From the NCBI GenBank assembly GCA_029204225.1, contig CM055101.1:61521340-61585339 (forward strand): 64,000 nt of DNA. Reading direction: 5' to 3'. A program made the translations under genes and the position numbers. The notes under the pieces were generated by a model. The model was not told the origin of the DNA, made no database searches, and saw only the letters and a list, made by a program, of their open reading frames with translations. Each line of letters starts with the position of its first letter. Within the stretch, counting starts at the first letter, position 1. Positions 1 to 10,260 of this stretch are shown here, piece after piece. Source of the stretch: Diphasiastrum complanatum (Eukaryota; Streptophyta; Lycopodiopsida; Lycopodiales; Lycopodiaceae).

Positions 1-1258
1 GTTTGCTACTTATTTAGTATCAAGATTGTTTTGCATGGACTTATCAAGATTTGAAGGGTCTTCCGACATCAGTCATTGAACATACCATACCTTTAGTACC
101 TGATGCAGTACCAAAGGTTACAAAGTTCTATCGATGTAATCCTAATGTGGCAGATCTTATAAAGAAAGAACTTCAGAGATTGCTTGATGCCGATTTCATT
201 TATGAGATCGAGCATACCGAATGGATTTCACCGATTGTCATTGTTCCTAAGAAAAATGAAAAATTGTGAATATGTGTGAATCTCAAAGCATTGAATAAAG
301 TGATACGGAAGGATCACTTTTTGTTACCTTTTACTGAAAGCATTTTGGATCGCCTTGCTGGAGCGGAAGCTTATAGTTTCCTAGATGGATTTAGTGGTTA
401 CAACCAGGTTAAGATTGCACCTGCCGATCGCCACAAAACTGCTTTTGCAACAGAATGGGGCACCTATGCTTACAAAGTAATGTCGTTTGGACTCTGTAAT
501 GCACCAAGTTCATTCCAAAGAGGAATGCAATTTGCCTTTAAAGATTCTCTGCAGAAATTCCTTGAAATTTACTTGGACGACTTGGGAGTTCATAGTACAG
601 ATACAGACCACCTGGATCTCTAAATCCAGAAAAATGCCAGATATGGGGTTCTCACGGAGTGGTGCTTGGACATGTGATATCAAGACATGGTATTGCCACC
701 GATTATTCTAAGATCAAAGTTATTGTGGAATTGCCACCGCCAGCAACAATTTGAGGAGTTTATGTGTTTATGGGTCATGCGAACTACTATCAAATTTTTA
801 TTATCTTCTTTGCGGATTTAGCACGACCTATATACAAATTAACTACTGTTCCTATTTGGACAGTAGAGGCGTTAGAAGCCTTTGAAATGTTAAAAAAAAC
901 ATTATCTTCAGCACCAATACTGCATTCTCCAGATTGGACATTAGAGTTTCATGTTCATACGGACGTCTCAAAATACGCCATTGGATCAGTTTTGACGCAG
1001 CCAGGTGACTATAAGAAGGATTATCCTATACGATTTGCAAGCACATAGCTTATAGATCCAGAGAAGAATTATTCAACAATAGAACGTGAAGCGCTAGCCA
1101 TGAATTTTTTTGTTCAAAAATTTCGTCACTATCTCATGGAAACGCACTTTGCATTTTATATGGATCATCAACTGTTACTTTACTTGGTAAATAAGACGTG
1201 TAATACTGGACGTATTGCAAGATGGTTATTTTTATTGACTGAATTTGACTTTTGAATT
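1..1258 (+). pseudogene. gypsy reverse transcriptase and RNase H, broken
   Basis: RT motifs are readable in pieces: IEHTIPLVPDA and YRCNPN near the N-terminus, VNLKALNK, AYSFLDGFSGYNQVKIAP, SFGLCNAPSSFQR and the catalytic YLDDLGVHS near 570-600. The RNase H follows with SPDWTLEFHVHTDVSKYAIGSVL and NYSTIEREALAM. It is non-functional: in-frame stops at 15 (TAG), at about 267 (TGA inside KL-ICVN), after RFAST near 1,046 (TAG) and at 1,253 (TGA), and about 48 nt present in copy 2 (near 38,205-38,255) are missing near 613. In life this would copy element RNA into DNA inside virus-like particles. Confidence 0.88.
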
Positions 1259-2584
1259 GTGGTCAGAAAGGGGAAGCAACATTATCTAGCCGATCACGTT
1301 TCACGAATTGAATCCGCACCAGTTAATATTGAAGTGGATGATGAATTGCTAGATGCTGCGTTGTTCTATGTTGAAGCAGTACTTGAGTGGGCGGCATATA
1401 TTGTTGAGTACCTGATGCTAGGACAACTGAATGACTCTTTGACAAAAGTACAGAAAAGACAATTGATTCATAAGGCTAAACCTTATCAATTAATTGCAGG
1501 ACAATTGTATCCTCGTGGATCAAATAATATTTTACGAAGATGTGTTTTACCGCATGAAGTACCAGATATAATTATGTTTTCACATGATGGCATGGGTGGA
1601 GGACACTTCTCTACAGATATTACTATTCGCAAACTTTTGCAATCTGGTCGTTGGTGGCCTACGTTTCATAAGGACACAGAAAATTTTATTCAGACATGTG
1701 ATGTATGCCAGCGAGCACGACGGCCTACTCGACAGAATCATGAACCCTTACATCCGGTTTTATTGCAAGCACCATTTGAAAAATGGGGACTGGATTATGT
1801 TGGTCCTATTCATCCCGTTGCTCAAGGATCTCAGGCTCGCTACATTATCGTCGCAACTGATTATATGACCAAGTGGGTTGAAGCCAAAGCTGTCCAAGTA
1901 GCTGATGCGAAATCTATAGCTAAGTTTCTATATGAAAATGTTATAATCAGATTTGGATGTCCGATCGAAATTGTCAATGATCGGGGTACACACTTTGTTA
2001 ATCAAACAATAAAGTGTTTACTGAAAGATTTTTTTGTTATACACAGATTTAGTACTCCCTATTATCCTAGAGGGAATGGCCAAGCTGAATCTTCCAATAA
2101 GATTCTCTGCACCATTATGACAAAGACAGTTGAAGCGAGTCGGTCTGATTGGGAACATAAACTGTATGCAGCATTATGGGCATTCAGAACCGCTTACAAA
2201 AATAGTACAAATCAAACACCTTTTCAACTGGTTTATGGTCAAGATGCTGTTATGCCAATTGAATTTTTAATCTCATCTTTATGCATAGCAGCAACGAAAC
2301 GATTAAATAATGATCAGTCTTTACAACTTTGCCACGATGCATTGCACAAATTATGTGAAACCCGATTGATGGCAGTTCATGCCTTAGCAGCAGAGAAAGC
2401 CAGCCGCAAGGCATGGAACAATCGGCGATTGCATCTGAAAGATCTGAAAGCAGGAGATCTTGCATTGATGTACAAAACCAAGCTGATCAAGGGTAAGTTG
2501 AAGTTTACTGGGGAAGGCCCATATAAAGTGAACGAAATCCTGAACTATGGCGTAGTAATTCTTGAGCACTTGGATGGAAAATGA
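1259..2584 (+). CDS. gypsy pol fragment: RNase H tail and integrase (441 codons open)
   Basis: This is the longest intact coding stretch of the gypsy pol. It opens just after a TGA at 1,253, so GTG at 1,259 is not a real start; it is the continuation of pol. Residues 1-20 are the RNase H tail (KGKQHYLADHVSRI). A zinc-binding region follows (SHDGMGGGHFS, then CDVCQRA). The integrase core has D179 in GLDYVGP, D241 in NDRGTHF and E277 in GQAESSN, giving the D-61-D-35-E arrangement expected of the family. The end reads LKFTGEGPYKVNEIL, a GPY/F-type C-terminal domain, and a TGA precedes its last residues (FDTPVNGSRL). It would insert cDNA into the genome. The catalytic residues are all present, but the rest of the element is broken. 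Confidence 0.88.
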   Translation: MVRKGKQHYLADHVSRIESAPVNIEVDDELLDAALFYVEAVLEWAAYIVEYLMLGQLNDSLTKVQKRQLIHKAKPYQLIAGQLYPRGSNNILRRCVLPHEVPDIIMFSHDGMGGGHFSTDITIRKLLQSGRWWPTFHKDTENFIQTCDVCQRARRPTRQNHEPLHPVLLQAPFEKWGLDYVGPIHPVAQGSQARYIIVATDYMTKWVEAKAVQVADAKSIAKFLYENVIIRFGCPIEIVNDRGTHFVNQTIKCLLKDFFVIHRFSTPYYPRGNGQAESSNKILCTIMTKTVEASRSDWEHKLYAALWAFRTAYKNSTNQTPFQLVYGQDAVMPIEFLISSLCIAATKRLNNDQSLQLCHDALHKLCETRLMAVHALAAEKASRKAWNNRRLHLKDLKAGDLALMYKTKLIKGKLKFTGEGPYKVNEILNYGVVILEHLDGK

Positions 2585-3443
2585 TTTGATACTCCGGTAA
2601 ATGGCAGCCGATTATGCAAGTTTCGGCAGCCTGCTCCGCCAGTTCAGCAAGCCCGATCTCAATATTTTTATTTTATCTTATTTGTTTTCAATTTTTTGTT
2701 TTCAGTATTTAATTTGCTGACTTTTTTTTGGAAAAAGACAGTTGAAAAAAAAAATAAGAAAAGACTGATGAGCAAAAGTCAGGAAGTCATCAGCATAAGG
2801 AAACGGAAGCACAGTATTTTTTTTTTATGGAAAATGACTTAGAAAACCACTGTTTTGGGCCGATTTGGCCAATACAGTATCAGAAACCTTTGCTGATTTA
2901 TCTAAATTGAGGTGGGCAAAGGTTTCTGACAAGAGAAAATTCAATTTTTGAGTCAGGCAAATGTTCAATGATATGCCATTTTGGGAACCTTTGCCGAGCA
3001 TTATAACGTCATTATGAACCTTCACGAACCTGCTAGATGATCTTAAAATGTCAAAATTAGGTTGTCCATAGATTCAGATTGTGGAAAAAGCATTTATGAC
3101 AGTACCTGGGTGAAGGACCCTCCTGGGGGAAGGTTCATCCTTCGTCAGCCCTGAAAAACGTTCGTCTGATAAGTTTAGATCCCTAGAAACCTTCGCCGAG
3201 ATTTTTATAGCCTATTTTTACATTACTGTACATGTCTACAAATTTTTGTTCGGAACTGATCAGCCCAACTACTATTCAGTGTAATGGACCCACCAAATTC
3301 ACCTATAAGTTGGCTGAATTCGATTCATTCCTCACTTGTGCTGGCGAAGCTCTTGCGAATTTTTCTTGCGACCAAAGCCTTCCAAATTTCCTACATTGCC
3401 TTCTGATACATTCTCACGCGGTTATAATTCCTCTCTGATCATC
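2585..3443 (+). other. gypsy inter-ORF region with recurrent AACCTTCGCCGAG-like motifs
   Basis: No convincing gene lies between integrase and the accessory frame. Variants of GAACCTTCGCCGAG occur at 2,882, 2,984-2,998, 3,015-3,029, 3,136-3,148 and 3,186-3,200, with reverse-strand copies at 2,916-2,927 and near 3,130. The same motif family fills the gypsy 5' leader at 27,256-27,870. Function unknown. Confidence 0.6.
2881..2928. other. 13-bp perfect inverted repeat (potential hairpin)
   Basis: CAGAAACCTTTGC at 2,881-2,893 is matched by its exact reverse complement at 2,916-2,928, with 22 nt between. Both arms contain the AACCTT(T)GC motif. Copy 2 keeps it at 40,407-40,454. It could fold in element RNA. 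Confidence 0.75.
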
Positions 3444-4802
3444 ATGTCTTCTACCGATACTTCTCAGTCTCCGCGCTATACTATCCATCGTGATGTCTCA
3501 TCTACAACGGACATCATGATTCTTCCTAGCACAAGCATGGTCACTCAGTGGATGACCCTTGCGGAGCCGCTACTTACTACAATGGGTATTCATGAGAGAG
3601 CCTTTTTGGGATGCATCAATATGGATTTCATCACTCTTGCCTTCAGTACATGGAAGGAAGAGAAATCCAAGTTTTACATCACCTTCCAAGGAGCCACACA
3701 CAAGATGCACGTCACTGAGGCCGCACTTGCAGCTATAGGAATCTCATCCAGTACGCACGCCTCACCCAATCACAAGCACGCCAAACAGGCCATCAAGCCA
3801 TACATTGACTTCACCAATGATCTGCATTGGACTAATGATGGTTACCTTCTGAAAGCCATCACTGAGCCTTCCATCCACGCCGCTTCCCAATTGTTGAATC
3901 ATTTCCTGATGGTTGTCAATCTTAGGAAAGACCACATCACATCTCAAATCCTTCACAGGATAGTGGAGTCCCACATCAAGTTGGCCAAAGCCCCTCTTCA
4001 ATCATATAATTGGTTCAGGACTGTTTCTGGTGAGCTCAAGCGAGCTATTAAGGCCAATACAAAGCAGCAGTTCACCGCTGGCTCTCTATTGTCCCTCTTA
4101 GCCGCTTCTCACTTAGAAAATAGAATCCATGGCTTCCACATGGAATCTGTGCTTTCGGTTTACGAAGAAGCACCAGTCGGGTCATCTCACCAGGCCTCAA
4201 GTTCTCATAGTCGTCGTCGTCCACGCAGCGAGATCGTAATTCTTGACTCGCCTTCCGTGTCACGATGTCGTACTAGGCATACCTCGTCAACTGCGCTTCC
4301 ACCCCCTGCTGTTGTTCGCACTGAACTTCCCATTCCCCTCGTCTCTGATGCTTCCCTCGCCTCTGCTCCCATACAAGGACAGTCTGTGACCATTGGGCCT
4401 ACCATTCCCATCACAGCTGCCCAGGCTGCCTCAACCCCACACACCGAAGCAACCTCACCCAACACACAGTTCTTCATGGATATGTTCGATGATTCCGACC
4501 CCCTTGGGGCCACCGAAATCTTTGAAATGCCCCAAAGCCCAGACCCTTTGAACCCCAATCCCTTGGAAGAGGATTCGGGCATATCCATGAAGCTACTGTT
4601 GGTGTCGAAGATGCCAGTCAGCAACCACCCACACAGGGTAGCCCAGCCACACTTCGCATCGACACAGCTGTCAAGTCACCAAAGCAGTTCGACGCCACGG
4701 TGCCTGAAGGGTTTGAAGATGAGGACATTTTTGAAGCCCAGCCACACTACGGGTCGACACAGCTGTCAAGTCACAAAAGCAATTCGACGCCACGGTGCCT
4801 GA
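3444..4802 (+). CDS. gypsy post-pol accessory ORF, N-terminal part
   Basis: ATG at 3,444 (MSSTDTSQSPRY) opens about 450 codons downstream of pol on the same strand. I do not recognise the family with confidence. Residues 1 to about 235 look like a folded, mostly helical domain (AFLGCINMDFITLAFSTWKE, KMHVTEAALAAIGI, HRIVESHIKLAKAPLQSY, LLSLLAASHLENRIHGF). A Ser/Pro/Thr-rich, low-complexity linker follows. The last part is out of frame because of a 95-bp tandem duplication at 4,659-4,848. I see no signal peptide or membrane segment, which argues against an envelope-like role. Extra post-pol frames are known in Athila and some other plant gypsy lineages; relation to those is inference. Copy 2 (40,971) reads similarly, supporting one ancestral protein. 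Confidence 0.65.
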   Translation: MSSTDTSQSPRYTIHRDVSSTTDIMILPSTSMVTQWMTLAEPLLTTMGIHERAFLGCINMDFITLAFSTWKEEKSKFYITFQGATHKMHVTEAALAAIGISSSTHASPNHKHAKQAIKPYIDFTNDLHWTNDGYLLKAITEPSIHAASQLLNHFLMVVNLRKDHITSQILHRIVESHIKLAKAPLQSYNWFRTVSGELKRAIKANTKQQFTAGSLLSLLAASHLENRIHGFHMESVLSVYEEAPVGSSHQASSSHSRRRPRSEIVILDSPSVSRCRTRHTSSTALPPPAVVRTELPIPLVSDASLASAPIQGQSVTIGPTIPITAAQAASTPHTEATSPNTQFFMDMFDDSDPLGATEIFEMPQSPDPLNPNPLEEDSGISMKLLLVSKMPVSNHPHRVAQPHFASTQLSSHQSSSTPRCLKGLKMRTFLKPSHTTGRHSCQVTKAIRRHGA

Positions 4803-4848
4803 AGGGTTTGAAGACGAGGATATTTTTGAAGAAGAAGAGACTTTGGCA
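4659..4848 (+). repeat. 95-bp tandem duplication inside accessory ORF
   Basis: Two near-identical units start at TCGACACAGCTGTCAAGTCA (4,659 and 4,754). Each encodes PEGFEDEDIFE, but in different frames because 95 is not a multiple of three. The duplication is also in copy 2 (from about 42,197), so it predates the large duplication and broke the accessory frame early. Confidence 0.85.
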
Positions 4849-5135
4849 CCTATTCCACGCCTACCACGGACAGTACCATCAGGGTCTCCTGTTGCTACCA
4901 CCTCCACGATTGTCGATTCTAGTGATGCTCTCGGATTAGTTTCAAGCCTTGGGCAAGTGATCCAATCTATGTTGGATAAAAAAAGGAAATGGAACAGAGG
5001 ATCTCTGTTTTAGGATCCGAAAACACTCTGATCAGCCAAAAAATTGTCCAGCTGGATTGAGAGGTGAAGATAGCCAAGCAACATGAAGAAAAGGCTGAAA
5101 GTGAAAAGACATTGGCCCAGTAACAAGCTCATTGC

Positions 5136-5666
5136 TTGGAAACCTACATCAGCTCCCTACAAAATGCCCTGACAACCACACAGGATCAGGTAGATAAGGT
5201 AGTGCAAGATGCCAAGCAACAAGTGCAGCTGCTGAAGGGGCAATTACAAATGGCCGAACAAGATCGCACATGGCTTCAAGGTGAATTGGATGTGACCACC
5301 CTTGAGCGTGATGCATATCTGCAAACACAAATACCCGATCATCCGGTCACACCGACGGATATTGCATATTTGTTCAAGAAAGTGAAAACATACCAAGTGG
5401 CCCTTCAGGGATTCCAAGGCCGCTTTGATAGGTTCAAAGGAGCAGCTTCAACCGAGTTGGCAAAGGCAAAAGAGACCATCAACGCCTATGAAAAAGCCGC
5501 CACTCAAGTGTTGGAAGCCGGACCACAAATCCCCGTCCCGGTCATGCCGCAATTCTCCCCTTTGCGCCAAGAAGTTATACAGATGGATACAGGGGTTGAT
5601 TCGAGCATGGACCAGGGGGGAGCTCCAGATCTAGCAGATCAACCGCCAACTATACCGGCAGTATAA
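5136..5666 (+). CDS. gypsy accessory ORF, coiled-coil part
   Basis: 176 codons are open. The first two thirds show heptad-like spacing of hydrophobic residues typical of a coiled coil (LQNALTTTQDQVDKVVQDAK, then LLKGQLQMAEQDRTWLQGEL), then VKTYQVALQGFQGRFDRF and a Pro-rich tail (GPQIPVPVMPQF). The same frame upstream (about 5,030-5,130) continues the coil but has stops, including TAA near 5,120. It belongs to the long post-pol accessory protein that begins at 3,444. A structural or multimerising role would fit a coiled coil, but this is inference. Copy 2 counterpart: 42,675-43,121. Confidence 0.6.
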   Translation: METYISSLQNALTTTQDQVDKVVQDAKQQVQLLKGQLQMAEQDRTWLQGELDVTTLERDAYLQTQIPDHPVTPTDIAYLFKKVKTYQVALQGFQGRFDRFKGAASTELAKAKETINAYEKAATQVLEAGPQIPVPVMPQFSPLRQEVIQMDTGVDSSMDQGGAPDLADQPPTIPAV

Positions 5667-6471
5667 GCGGGTCCATCTTCATCAAGGACAAGCCATTTAT
5701 TCAAAAGGCCCATCAGCATCGAGGACCAGATCCAGACCTTCTTAAAGCAGCATCCACATGAGTCCTCGCGTGGTGGATGGGTTCTCAAATTTAAGACCTC
5801 CGAGATCAAGGCCGACAAAGAATTGGACAAAATATCTGCACTATGAGAGCAGCCGACATGGAGAATCACGGTTTTTGAGAAAACTCCTAAATCAATTGGG
5901 AGTTACATCGCCAGCCCTCGCCAGTTGCGGATAGATTCTTATTACGTGCCAATGCCGTGAAGACAAAAATGGAAAGATTTGGGATTGGCTATGGATAAAA
6001 TCACCATCCATACGCCCAATTAGCCAATCATCCACTAGCCTTACAATTGGAATATTTCAGTGGATCTCCATCGGGCCTTACAGGCATATCAGAGAGAGTA
6101 TGTCCACTCTCCGGATCCAACGGTGCGACAATCGGCAATGTTTGCAAAAGATCTAACTCTGTTGGCGTCAAGTGGCAACCAAATGGGACGATTGCCTTCC
6201 TACCCTGGCATTTGATCCAAATAAGCCGATGGCCTCAGAGCAAATTAAAGATCAACTGCCGATTGCTCAATTGTATTTCCGTGCGGCTATGATGGGAGGC
6301 TCTTGGGAATCCCGCTTCACCTCATGGACAACTTCCAAGTGGATTGCCGAAGCCCATCGTTGTTTCCTGCCGCATAATTTGGATTTCAATACTGCACGCC
6401 TTGATTTTATGGAGAAGGTGCAGTATCATTTAATTACGACTCGGCGCGAAGCCAATAAAAGTCAACAATAA
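5667..6471 (+). pseudogene. gypsy accessory ORF, C-terminal domain, broken
   Basis: Scattered stops interrupt a domain readable in copy 2 (43,257-43,754): QIQTFLKQHPHESSRGGW, RQLRIDSYYVPMP, ITIH-PNWPIIH, YVHSPDPTVRQSAMFAKDL. After a frameshift near 6,165 it continues as FDPNKPMASEQIKDQLPIAQ and ends at TAA 6,469-6,471, about 40 nt before the purine-rich tract. A diverged relative of this domain lies antisense inside copia A at 19,933-20,329, so the domain exists in more than one element family. No enzymatic motif was recognised. Confidence 0.7.
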
Positions 6472-6521
6472 CTGCATATTGCAGGTGTCGTGGGACCGCC
6501 ACCAGTTTTGGTGGGGGATAC

Positions 6522-7082
6522 TGTTGGAGGATTTGCAGATCCCAAGGCAACCCTAACCCTAATTAATAAGTGAGAGGGATTTGGCACCCTGCGTGTGTAA
6601 GTCCAACCCGATGATCATATAGTTATTTGATTGATTAATTAGAAAGTTAATAAAAGGACTTTAGGCCTTTTTGCAGGACTTTTAATGTCGCAGGGCCTAG
6701 CAGATTGGTTCTCCTGAGAAATGGATTGATGAATGTCCTTGCTCTTCCTCTCTTTTCCTCCATTTCTCATGCTTTCTTTGGATTTTGCTAATTGTTGGAT
6801 CTGATCATTATTGGGATTGCAATTTCTTATGTTTTTTGTGAGAGAGAAAGGGAGAGAGAGAAGAGTAAGTTTCTATCATTGTTGTTGATTTAGGATTAAT
6901 GGAAGTAGGGTTAATGGATGTAGTGTTATTGCTTAGTGTTAGATCCTCCAATCATGTTGAAATCTGAACTATACTATCGCTCTCATGGGAACGAACCTCC
7001 GCGTGACAACTAACTCCGTCTCTTTGATGCTAGATTGACTAGATCTTGGATTTAGGTTAGGCAAGGAAAGAAACCCGCTACA
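6522..7082 (+). repeat. gypsy 3' LTR, copy 1 (internally deleted)
   Basis: It starts TGTTGGAGGATTTGCAG just after the purine-rich tract GGTGGGGGA (6,510-6,518) and ends AAACCCGCTACA. It is 561 bp against 761 bp in copy 2, because about 180 bp present at 44,085-44,265 are missing after CGCAGGGCCTA. The 5' LTR of the copy-2 element (26,293-26,917) shares its 3' portion, which confirms LTR identity. Confidence 0.88.
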
Positions 7083-7299
7083 ATTTGCATCGTAAGAAAG
7101 GGTCATGGAGATTGGGTCATTTGTGTCCCTTATGTCCATAGGTGCTTTGTACTTCACTTGAATGGTCATCATTTTCAAAAACTACTTTTGAAATGCAACA
7201 ACCATCTATAATAGCTTTCCCCTCTACATATTTTCATCTTGATATAGAACCTCATCTAATCAAGGAACATACAAACCAATATGCCAAAATTTAATAGCA

Positions 7300-7753
7300 T
7301 GCCACGTGCATTCAATTTTTGCTATCATCATTGCAAAGAAACTCGCAAGTGATTTACTCGCAAAATGTCAAAACCCACATTCGACAAGTGGTCTAGAGAG
7401 AAATTACCACTTTGTTATATGTGATCCATGTTGGATCCATTTTGATGTTAATGATGAGAAGCATTGTTTGGGAGCAAATCCATGTTTATCACTCCCTTAT
7501 GAATGATCAAAGATAACTTAAATTAATCATTTTCTCTGTTAGTAGGCCATACACTCACTGTTTTTTTACACGTGTGAGGTCGTGGGATCATAGTTATGAT
7601 TGTTCTTGCTTGGCTGTGTAGGAATTGTCAATGTAAACCAAGTTTTGAGTGTTAATCTTGATCTAGATCAATAATCCAAGTTGTCAATCGCTCTTATAGG
7701 TCTTATAGATCTAATTAACATCCATTTACTGATTTTTGTCATGGTATCAAAGC
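7300..7753 (+). repeat. Decayed copia LTR end with primer-binding site
   Basis: GGCCATACAC, then ACACGTGTGA (7,568-7,577), then TTGTTCTTGCTTGG resemble the 3' part of copia LTR B (18,590-18,784). It is followed at 7,742 by TGGTATCAAAGC, a one-base variant of the initiator-Met primer-binding site. The left boundary is uncertain. Copy 2: PBS at 45,649-45,660. Confidence 0.55.
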
Positions 7754-7915
7754 ATAGCTAATGATCTAGATATCTTCAATTTGTCTATTTGTCTTGATTA
7801 TGAGCTACCTTCATATTTTGATTTAGTTGAACTATTTTTGGGCTTTTTTTATTCGCTTATTTGAACTTTGTTTGAATATAGAGCATGTGAATTAATGCTT
7901 AAAGATGTTGAAGCT

Positions 7916-8460
7916 CTATTTTTGTGTATATCTTCTTGTAGTATCATAGTGATAACTCTGGGGAGTTAGATCTAAGCGAGTCAAAACAATCATCACCCAG
8001 TTCTTGTATGTAGTTGGTAGGCTAGATAGTGATATTATAATCGCATATTGGTCAAATAATTTGCTCCTAAGATGTAACTTAGAATCTATGTCTCTCACTT
8101 CATATAGCATTCTAAGTATATCCCATACTTCATTTGAAGTTTAAGCTTGAGTTGCATTTAAAGTTGGTCTGAGTATCAAATATGGTAAGAATGATTAAAC
8201 CGATTGCTTTACCATTCGTCAATTTCCATTTGGAGATGATTGTGTCATCTACATCATTAGGTTTACTTCTATGCCCGTGTCAACATCCCATAGTTTCTTG
8301 GCCATTAGCACAGTTCTCATTATGAATTTCCATAAATGTCAATTAAGTTCATCTAGCTTATCTATTGTGAGACCAGTTTTACCTTGTGAATACATATGGA
8401 AATCTATGTTAAGTATATGCAGATTTCATATCGTAATGGTCTCTCAATGACCAATGAATG
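7916..8460 (-). pseudogene. Copia gag remnant (UBN2-type), antisense
   Basis: Reading the minus strand from about 8,400 gives HLWKFIMRTVLMAKKLWDVD, then stops, then VWDILRMLYEVRDIDSKLHL, SKLFDQYAIIISLSSLPTTY and KNWVMIVLTRLDLTP. This pattern (W-x-F near the start, LWD, a central W and SLP-x-x-Y) is that of copia gag. Several stops lie between the blocks. It is antisense to the LTR/PBS remnant immediately left. Copy 2 at 45,823-46,360 is equally broken. Confidence 0.7.
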
Positions 8461-9453
<993 letters not shown>

Positions 9454-9480
9454 GATGCCTTTGATTGTTACATCTCTTAG

Positions 9481-10260
9481 ATAGTTTGATGGGGAAAGCT
9501 CCCCTCATTTTATTCCCAAGAGCCGATGGGCTTGGTGGATCCTTTGTCTTTGCTCTGTCATAGGTAATTAAGTTAAGTGTTTGTGATGCTTTTGACTAGA
9601 CTAGACTTAAGAAAAATTTTCATGGAAAAGGATTCCCTTGCCATCACGTTCCCAAGGCCCACAAGCTTAGGTGACCCAAGTATTGTTGGCTAGTTATTGG
9701 ATTTTTGGTAGGTTCTCAACAATACTTGGCTCCCCTTGCCTTATTCCCAAGGGCCGGCAGACAAGTTGCTGTAATAACTTGGGATGTTTGTGATGCTTTT
9801 GATTAAACTAAACTTCAAGAAAGAGTTTGATGGACAAGCATCCTCTTGCCATCACCTTTCCAAGGCCCACAAGCTTAGGCATGCCAAGAATTGTTGGCTA
9901 GGTAGTGGATTTTTGGTAGGTTCTCAACAATAATTGGCTCCCCTCGTCTTATTCCCAAGAGCTGGCAGACAAGTTGGTGGATCCCTTATCTTGGCTTTGT
10001 GGCAAGTTATCAACTTAGGATGTTTGTCATGCTTTTGACTAGACTAAACTTGAGAAGAATTTTGATGGAAAAGGATTCCCTTGCCATCACCTTTCCAAGG
10101 CCCACAAGCTTAGTGGACCCAAGTACTATTGGCTAGGTATTGGATTTTTGGTAGATTCTTAACTCAAGTGAAAAAGTTTGATGGAAAGGAATCTGTTTTG
10201 CATCACATTCTAGGGCCAATAGGCCTAGTGGAACTAGCCATTGTTGGTTGGGTAATGAAT
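9481..10260 (+). repeat. Degenerate tandem repeat, units of about 200-240 bp
   Basis: About four imperfect units share TTTGATGG-AAAGGAT-CC, CCAAGGCCCACAAGCTTAGG, ATTGGATTTTTGGTAGGTTC and TATTCCCAAG. The landmark GACTAGACT/GATTAAACT recurs at 9,595, 9,801 and 10,037, giving spacings of 206 and 236 bp. No coding potential recognised. Copy 2: about 47,310-48,090. Confidence 0.75.

Larger units (their letters stand above)
1..7082 (+). mobile_element. Ty3/gypsy LTR retrotransposon, copy 1, 3' part
   Basis: The window opens inside pol. In order it holds RT, RNase H, integrase, a non-coding stretch with repeated motifs, a long post-pol accessory frame, a purine-rich tract and the 3' LTR. The order RT-RH-INT is that of Ty3/gypsy. 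The integrase C-terminus ends in a PVNGSRL-type tail and I see no chromodomain, which suggests a non-chromovirus (Athila/Tat-like) lineage; that placement is inference. The 5' half is outside the window, and the copy-2 element at 26,293-44,663 shows what it probably contained. Confidence 0.9.

Noticed and set aside
267-2584. UGA recoding as Trp in gypsy pol
   Set aside because: Several TGA codons sit at Trp positions, but other Trp codons are TGG, other stops are TAG/TAA and frameshifts abound; mutational decay is simpler.
4205-4624. 139-codon minus-strand frame
   Set aside because: Antisense shadow of the Ser/Pro-rich accessory ORF linker; no motif and no support in copy 2 as a continuous frame.
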